A DNA stretch of 18,127 nucleotides from M55B157 sp965657825 (GTDB lineage: Bacteria; Actinomycetota; Actinomycetes; S36-B12). This document shows, piece after piece, positions 14,835-18,127 of the stretch. The stretch is taken from assembly GCA_965657825.1 (NCBI GenBank), contig CBFHQG010000041.1, positions 1 to 18,127 of the forward strand, given 5' to 3'. Both the position numbers and the translations under genes were made by a program. Each line of letters opens with the position of its first letter. Within the stretch, counting starts at the first letter, position 1. The notes beneath the pieces are model-generated. The model was not told where the DNA came from and searched no databases. It worked only from the letters and a program-made list of their open reading frames with translations.

Positions 14835-16283
14835 TCAACGGGTTTGGGACTTGATGCGGGCGGTGAGGTCGGCGACCTGGTTGTACAGGCTGCGCCGCTC
14901 ACCGATGAGCTGGCGGATCTTGCGATCAGCGTGCATCACGGTGGTGTGATCTCGCCCTCCGAAGGCCTGGCCGATCTTGGGCAGGCTCAGGTCGGTGAGC
15001 TCACGGCATAGGTACATGGAGATCTGCCGGGCGGTGACGAGGACCCGCGAGCGGGAGGTACCGCATAGGTCGTCGACGCTGACGCCGAAATACGCCGCGG
15101 TCGTGGTCATGATCTGCGCGGCGGTGATCTCCGGGCCGGTCTCGGAGGGGAACAGGTCCTTGAGCACGAGTTCGGCGAGGGGGAGATCCACAGGTTGACG
15201 GTTCAGCGAGGCGAACGCCGTCACCCGGATGAGGGCTCCTTCGAGTTCACGAATATTCGAGGAGATCTTCGAGGCGATGAACTCCAGTACCTCCGGTGGC
15301 GCGACGAGTCGCTCCTGGGCGCTCTTCTTGCGCAGGATGGCGATACGGGTCTCGAGGTCGGGTGGCTGAACATCGGTGGTCAGACCCCATTCGAATCGAG
15401 ATCGCATGCGATCTTCGAAGTCCTGCAACTGTTTCGGTGCGAGATCGGAGGTGATGACGATCTGCTTGTTCGCGTTGTGCAGGGTGTTGAAGGTGTGGAA
15501 GAACTCCTCTTGGGTCTGCACTTTGCCGGACAGGAACTGGATGTCGTCGACGAGCAGGATGTCGACGTCCCGGTAACGGCGCTGGAACATCGCAGCCTTG
15601 TCGTCGCGGATGGAATTGATGAACTCGTTGGTGAATTCCTCGGAACTGACGTACCGCACCCGGGTGCCCTTGAACAGGGTGCGCGCGTAGTGGCCGATCG
15701 CATGCAGCAGGTGGGTCTTGCCCAGACCGGATCCGCCGTAGACGAACAGGGGGTTGTACGCCTTCGCCGGGGCCTCAGCGACAGCGACGGCCGCGGCGTG
15801 GGCGAAGCGGTTGGAGGAGCCGATGACGAAGGTGTCGAAGGTGTACTTGTCGTTCAACCGGCCTTCTCCGGTCTGCGAGCTCGGTCCACCCGTGCCCGGT
15901 CGGGTGTCCCGCTCGATGCCGGGCTCGTAGGCCGCCTCGGCCACCGGCTGCGTGTAGGTCGCATCAGCGGCGTCATCGATGGTGGTCTCCGCGACCGACT
16001 CGGTGATCGAGGGGTCCACGGTGACCGCGAGGCGGACCTCGTGGCCGAGTTCGGCGGCCAGGGCGGCGGTCACCAGCGGTCGCAGCCGGGTCTCCAGCAC
16101 ATCCTTGGTGAAGTCATTGGGGGCGGCGATCAAGGCGGTGCCCTCCACCAGGCCCAGAGGCCTGGTCAGCGCCACGAAGGCCCGCTGCTGGGGGGTGAGG
16201 CTGGACTCCGACAGCGAGGCGACCGCCCGGGCCCATGGCTCGGTGAGATCAGCGTCGGCGGAGTTGTCCATCTCGGCTTCCAT
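14835..16283 (-). CDS. dnaA: Chromosomal replication initiator protein DnaA
   Basis: Binds DnaA boxes at oriC, oligomerises with ATP, opens the duplex and recruits the helicase. The 482 residues show domain I (about 1-88), an acidic linker (about 89-143), and an AAA+ domain with Walker A GGSGLGKT (183-190), Walker B DILLVDDIQF (241-250), sensor 1 VITSD (276-280) and the NIRELEGAL box (343-351). Domain IV has the DNA-binding signature GRDHTTVMHADRKI (443-456). The linker is shorter than in Streptomyces. The start is ATG 16283, with GGAGG eight bases upstream. A second ATG four codons later is less well placed. A DnaA-box palindrome 28 bp upstream suggests autoregulation. Confidence 0.98.
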   Translation of the reverse strand: MEAEMDNSADADLTEPWARAVASLSESSLTPQQRAFVALTRPLGLVEGTALIAAPNDFTKDVLETRLRPLVTAALAAELGHEVRLAVTVDPSITESVAETTIDDAADATYTQPVAEAAYEPGIERDTRPGTGGPSSQTGEGRLNDKYTFDTFVIGSSNRFAHAAAVAVAEAPAKAYNPLFVYGGSGLGKTHLLHAIGHYARTLFKGTRVRYVSSEEFTNEFINSIRDDKAAMFQRRYRDVDILLVDDIQFLSGKVQTQEEFFHTFNTLHNANKQIVITSDLAPKQLQDFEDRMRSRFEWGLTTDVQPPDLETRIAILRKKSAQERLVAPPEVLEFIASKISSNIRELEGALIRVTAFASLNRQPVDLPLAELVLKDLFPSETGPEITAAQIMTTTAAYFGVSVDDLCGTSRSRVLVTARQISMYLCRELTDLSLPKIGQAFGGRDHTTVMHADRKIRQLIGERRSLYNQVADLTARIKSQTR

Positions 16284-16310
16284 GCTTCCTCCCCCCTCCT
16301 ACCCACAAGG

Positions 16311-16330
16311 CTTTCCACAGGTGTGGATGA
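16311..16330. promoter_or_regulatory. Inverted DnaA-box pair upstream of dnaA
   Basis: TCCACA and TGTGGA (16314-16327) form a perfect inverted repeat around GG. Read out to nine bases they give CTTTCCACA and TGTGGATGA, two and one mismatches from the DnaA box. They lie in the dnaA leader about 30 bp before the ATG. Binding by DnaA here would fit autorepression, which is an inference. Confidence 0.5.
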
Positions 16331-16388
16331 CGTCCCCGGCGGACCCTACTCCGTCGGTGCGCAACCACTCAGCCACCCTGCCAGATCC

Positions 16389-16397
16389 TGTGGATAA
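16389..16397 (+). promoter_or_regulatory. Perfect DnaA box
   Basis: TGTGGATAA, the exact complement of TTATCCACA, lies between dnaA and rpmH. It is the only exact match I found in the window. It may be part of the origin or control dnaA and rpmH transcription. Confidence 0.65.
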
Positions 16398-16441
16398 CCG
16401 TCCAGCAGGGCGGGAGGAATCTGCATCGAGGGGCCCTGGGT

Positions 16442-16471
16442 TTGACCACCTGGGACCCGGGTGCGTATTCT
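16442..16471 (+). promoter_or_regulatory. rpmH promoter
   Basis: TTGACC (16442-16447) and TATTCT (16466-16471) are separated by 18 bp, a good match to a housekeeping sigma promoter. The -10 box is about 95 bp before the rpmH ATG. It should drive rpmH and the downstream rnpA-yidD and yidC. Confidence 0.65.
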
Positions 16472-16565
16472 CAGACGGCTTGTAGTGCTGCCGATTCGAC
16501 CCGGCGCGACCTCTACGAGCAACCAGAGTGATCCGTTCCGCGACCCGCAGCAGGAGAGTCATCCC

Positions 16566-16700
16566 ATGAAGCGCACGTTCCAGCCCAATACTCGCCGTCG
16601 GGCCCGTACCCACGGCTTCCGGGCTCGCATGCGTACCCGCGCCGGTCGCGCGATCCTCTCCGCCCGCCGGGGCAAGGGCCGCACCCGCCTGTCGGCCTAG
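16566..16700 (+). CDS. rpmH: 50S ribosomal protein L34
   Basis: A 44-residue, very basic protein with the invariant L34 opening MKRTFQPNTRRRARTHGFRA and the ending ARRGKGRTRLSA. It is a component of the large ribosomal subunit. GGAG nine bases before the ATG supports the start. It is the first gene of the cluster that diverges from dnaA, and rnpA follows after 24 bp. Confidence 0.97.
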   Translation: MKRTFQPNTRRRARTHGFRARMRTRAGRAILSARRGKGRTRLSA

Positions 16701-16724
16701 GGCTGCCAGCACGGTCAGGCGCTG

Positions 16725-17558
16725 ATGCTGCCTCACCAGTACCGACTGACCTCCCGCCACGAGATCACCGCGGCCATGCGCCGGGGGCGTCGCAGTGGGT
16801 CAACGCACCTGGTCGTTCACATTGCGCCCTCCCCGCGCACAGGACCCGCGCGCGCTGCCTTCGCGGTCAGTTCCACTGTGGGAAATTCCGTTGTGCGGCA
16901 TCGACTTATCCGTCAACTGCGTGCGGCCGTACGGCCCCTCCTCGATCGGCTCCCCGAGGGCACTGATCTGGTTGTGCGCGCCCTGCCGGCCGCCCGCGAC
17001 GCATCCTTCGCTGACCTCACCGCCGACCTCGAGCACGCCCTGCGCCACGACCTGCTCCCGGCTAGCGATCTCCCGGCCAGCGATGTCCCGGCCAGCGATC
17101 CTCCGGCGTACCCACCGTCTGAAGCGCACACGGTGGGGGAGGCGCCGTCGGCGGTGAAGACGCAGCCTGGTCGCCACGGCATCGGCCAGGTCCTCTACCT
17201 GCTCGGGACCCCCCTGCGTTGGCTGCTGATCGGTTTCGTCTTCGTGTATCGCCGGGTGATCTCCCCGGTCCTCCCCCCGACCTGCCGCTATCACCCCTCC
17301 TGCTCGGCCTACGCCTTGGAATCACTGCAGGTGCACGGGGTGGTCAAGGGGGTCGGTCTCACTGCCTGGCGCATCGGACGCTGCAATCCCTTCACGAAGG
17401 GGGGACTGGATCCGGTACCCCCGCGCGGGGCCTGGCGCCCGGAGATCCATCCCGACGGCACCCCCCGAGACCCTGACGGTGCAGGCCGCCCTACCCGAGC
17501 CGTAGGCTTGCCCGACAATCCCGGCGCGCTGCTGCAGGCGTGCACCCCGAAGGCCTAA
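16725..17558 (+). CDS. rnpA-yidD: Fused ribonuclease P protein (RnpA) - YidD
   Basis: One uninterrupted frame of 277 codons holding two normally separate proteins. Residues 1-111 are RnpA, the protein subunit of RNase P that matures tRNA 5' ends: LPHQYRLTSRHEI, FAVSSTVGNSVVRHRLIRQLR with the RNA-binding R-H-R form of the RNR motif, and DLVVRALPAARDASFADL. Residues about 112-150 are a Pro/Ala/Ser/Asp linker. Residues about 155-235 are YidD, a membrane-associated factor that aids YidC insertion: RRVISPVLPPTCRYHPSCSAYALES and AWRIGRCNPFTKGGLDPVP (each fully typical). A 40-residue Pro/Gly/Asp-rich tail follows. I re-read the junction codon by codon and found no stop. GTG 17154 could start YidD alone. 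yidC follows after 12 bp. A lost stop codon or a sequencing indel are the alternatives to a true fusion. Confidence 0.9.
   Translation: MLPHQYRLTSRHEITAAMRRGRRSGSTHLVVHIAPSPRTGPARAAFAVSSTVGNSVVRHRLIRQLRAAVRPLLDRLPEGTDLVVRALPAARDASFADLTADLEHALRHDLLPASDLPASDVPASDPPAYPPSEAHTVGEAPSAVKTQPGRHGIGQVLYLLGTPLRWLLIGFVFVYRRVISPVLPPTCRYHPSCSAYALESLQVHGVVKGVGLTAWRIGRCNPFTKGGLDPVPPRGAWRPEIHPDGTPRDPDGAGRPTRAVGLPDNPGALLQACTPKA
17057..17101. repeat. 15-bp tandem repeat (3 copies) in RnpA-YidD linker
   Basis: Three copies of a 15-bp unit (CCCGGCCAGCGATGT and close variants) at 17057, 17072 and 17087 encode the Pro-Ala-Ser-Asp-X repeats of the linker. The repeat sits exactly where RnpA proteins normally end. 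Confidence 0.9.
17135..17156 (+). promoter_or_regulatory. yidD: Possible internal translation start for YidD
   Basis: GGGGGAGG (17135-17142) is followed after 11 bases by an in-frame GTG (17154-17156, residue 144). Starting there would give a 134-residue YidD whose hydrophobic segment begins about 12 residues in, as in stand-alone YidD proteins. The spacing is a little long. Confidence 0.45.
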
Positions 17559-17570
17559 CGGAGCACCCAC

Positions 17571-18127
17571 GTGGATCCCCTGTTCATCCTGGACTGGCTA
17601 CGCATCGCGGTCAGTTGGATCCTCGTGCAGTTCCACGGCCTGTTCTCCCTGGTCATGGATCCGGCCTCCGGCTGGACATGGACCCTGTCGATCGTCGGCC
17701 TCGTGGTCGTCATCCGCATCCTGCTGATCCCGCTGTTCGTCAAGCAGATCAAGGCGATGCGCAACATGCAGTTGATCCATCCGCAGATCAAGGAGATCCA
17801 GAAGAAGTACGCCGGCGACCGCGAGCGGCAGTCGCAGGAGATGATGAAGCTCTATCGCGAAACCGGCACTAATCCGCTGGCCTCCTGCTTGCCGATCCTG
17901 TTGCAGGCGCCCATCTTCTTCGCACTTTTCCAGGTGCTGCAGGGCATCGCGATGTGGTCCCCGGCCAGCCTGCAGGCCGACGCCCCCGGTGTCTTCCGGT
18001 GGGATCAGTACTACCCGCTGATGGAGCAGGCTCATAACGCCTCGATCTTCGGGGTGCCGCTCTACGGGTATTTCATGGGTGCCGACGAGGTTGCCGCCGA
18101 TGGTTTCTCCCCCACCTCGACTCGGAT
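17571..18127 (+). CDS. yidC: Membrane protein insertase YidC/Oxa1 family (3' partial)
   Basis: Inserts and folds membrane proteins, alone or with SecYEG. The 185 codons present run to the right edge without a stop. The protein starts at GTG 17571 with GGAG seven bases before it and a short MDPLFILDWLRIAVSWILVQ opening, the form found in Gram-positive bacteria without the large periplasmic domain. The first conserved membrane helix (about 36-55) is followed by the cytoplasmic hairpin KQIKAMRNMQLIHPQIKEIQ and KKYAGDRERQSQEMMKLYRE, then TNPLASCLPILLQAPIFFALF, the second core helix. The hydrophilic-groove Arg is in VVIRILLIPLF. It lies 12 bp after rnpA-yidD, linking it to its known partner YidD. 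Confidence 0.95.
   Translation, partial: MDPLFILDWLRIAVSWILVQFHGLFSLVMDPASGWTWTLSIVGLVVVIRILLIPLFVKQIKAMRNMQLIHPQIKEIQKKYAGDRERQSQEMMKLYRETGTNPLASCLPILLQAPIFFALFQVLQGIAMWSPASLQADAPGVFRWDQYYPLMEQAHNASIFGVPLYGYFMGADEVAADGFSPTSTR

Noticed and set aside
16331..16380. A minus-strand dnaA promoter with a TAGGGT -10 box
   Set aside because: No -35 sequence with more than three matches lies at 16-18 bp, so it is not listed as a feature.
15195..16397. A 400-codon plus-strand frame opposite dnaA
   Set aside because: It is antisense to conserved dnaA motifs, with Gly/Val/Arg/Asp-biased low-information sequence and no domain.

Overview
The window is a chromosomal replication-origin neighbourhood from a high-GC Gram-positive bacterium (Actinomycetota). 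The evidence is the gene order, which is typical of that phylum: rpmH and rnpA/yidD/yidC diverging from dnaA-dnaN-recF-dciA-gyrB-gyrA-DUF3566-tRNA-Ile-(DLW-39)-tRNA-Ala. High GC, frequent GTG/TTG starts and the actinobacterial DUF3566 and DLW-39 families agree. I cannot name the genus. I see no insertion sequence, prophage, CRISPR array or resistance cassette.

Left part (1-5768). A secreted GLUG-repeat/fibronectin type III protein runs in from the left edge. A 118-bp intergenic region full of inverted repeats follows. A minus-strand cluster encodes a START-like SRPBCC protein, a cytoplasmic cyclophilin and a zinc-ribbon rhomboid protease. A second secreted protein, probably beta-rich, lies on the plus strand. 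Both secreted proteins end in what appears to be the same roughly 100-residue C-terminal module. Both are transcribed toward the origin, opposite to the replication genes.

Middle (5798-11398). tRNA-Ala(TGC), the 41-residue DLW-39 gene, tRNA-Ile(GAT), a DUF3566 membrane protein, gyrA and gyrB all lie on the minus strand. The DLW-39 start codon sits one base beyond the mature 3' end of tRNA-Ile. GyrA ends in an acidic tail coded by five 15-bp tandem repeats.

Right (11649-18127). dciA, recF, dnaN and dnaA continue on the minus strand. The 395-bp dnaN-dnaA gap carries degenerate DnaA boxes, some head to tail, and is the likely oriC. The only perfect DnaA box I found is on the other side of dnaA, before rpmH. 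On the plus strand rpmH has a good promoter. It is followed by one uninterrupted reading frame in which the RNase P protein (RnpA) is joined to the membrane-insertion factor YidD through a repeat-built linker. This is the most unusual feature of the window. yidC then runs off the right edge.

Together the genes cover initiation (DnaA, oriC), helicase loading (DciA), the sliding clamp (DnaN), gap repair (RecF), supercoiling (GyrA/B), a ribosomal protein with tRNA processing (RpmH, RnpA) and membrane protein insertion (YidD, YidC).
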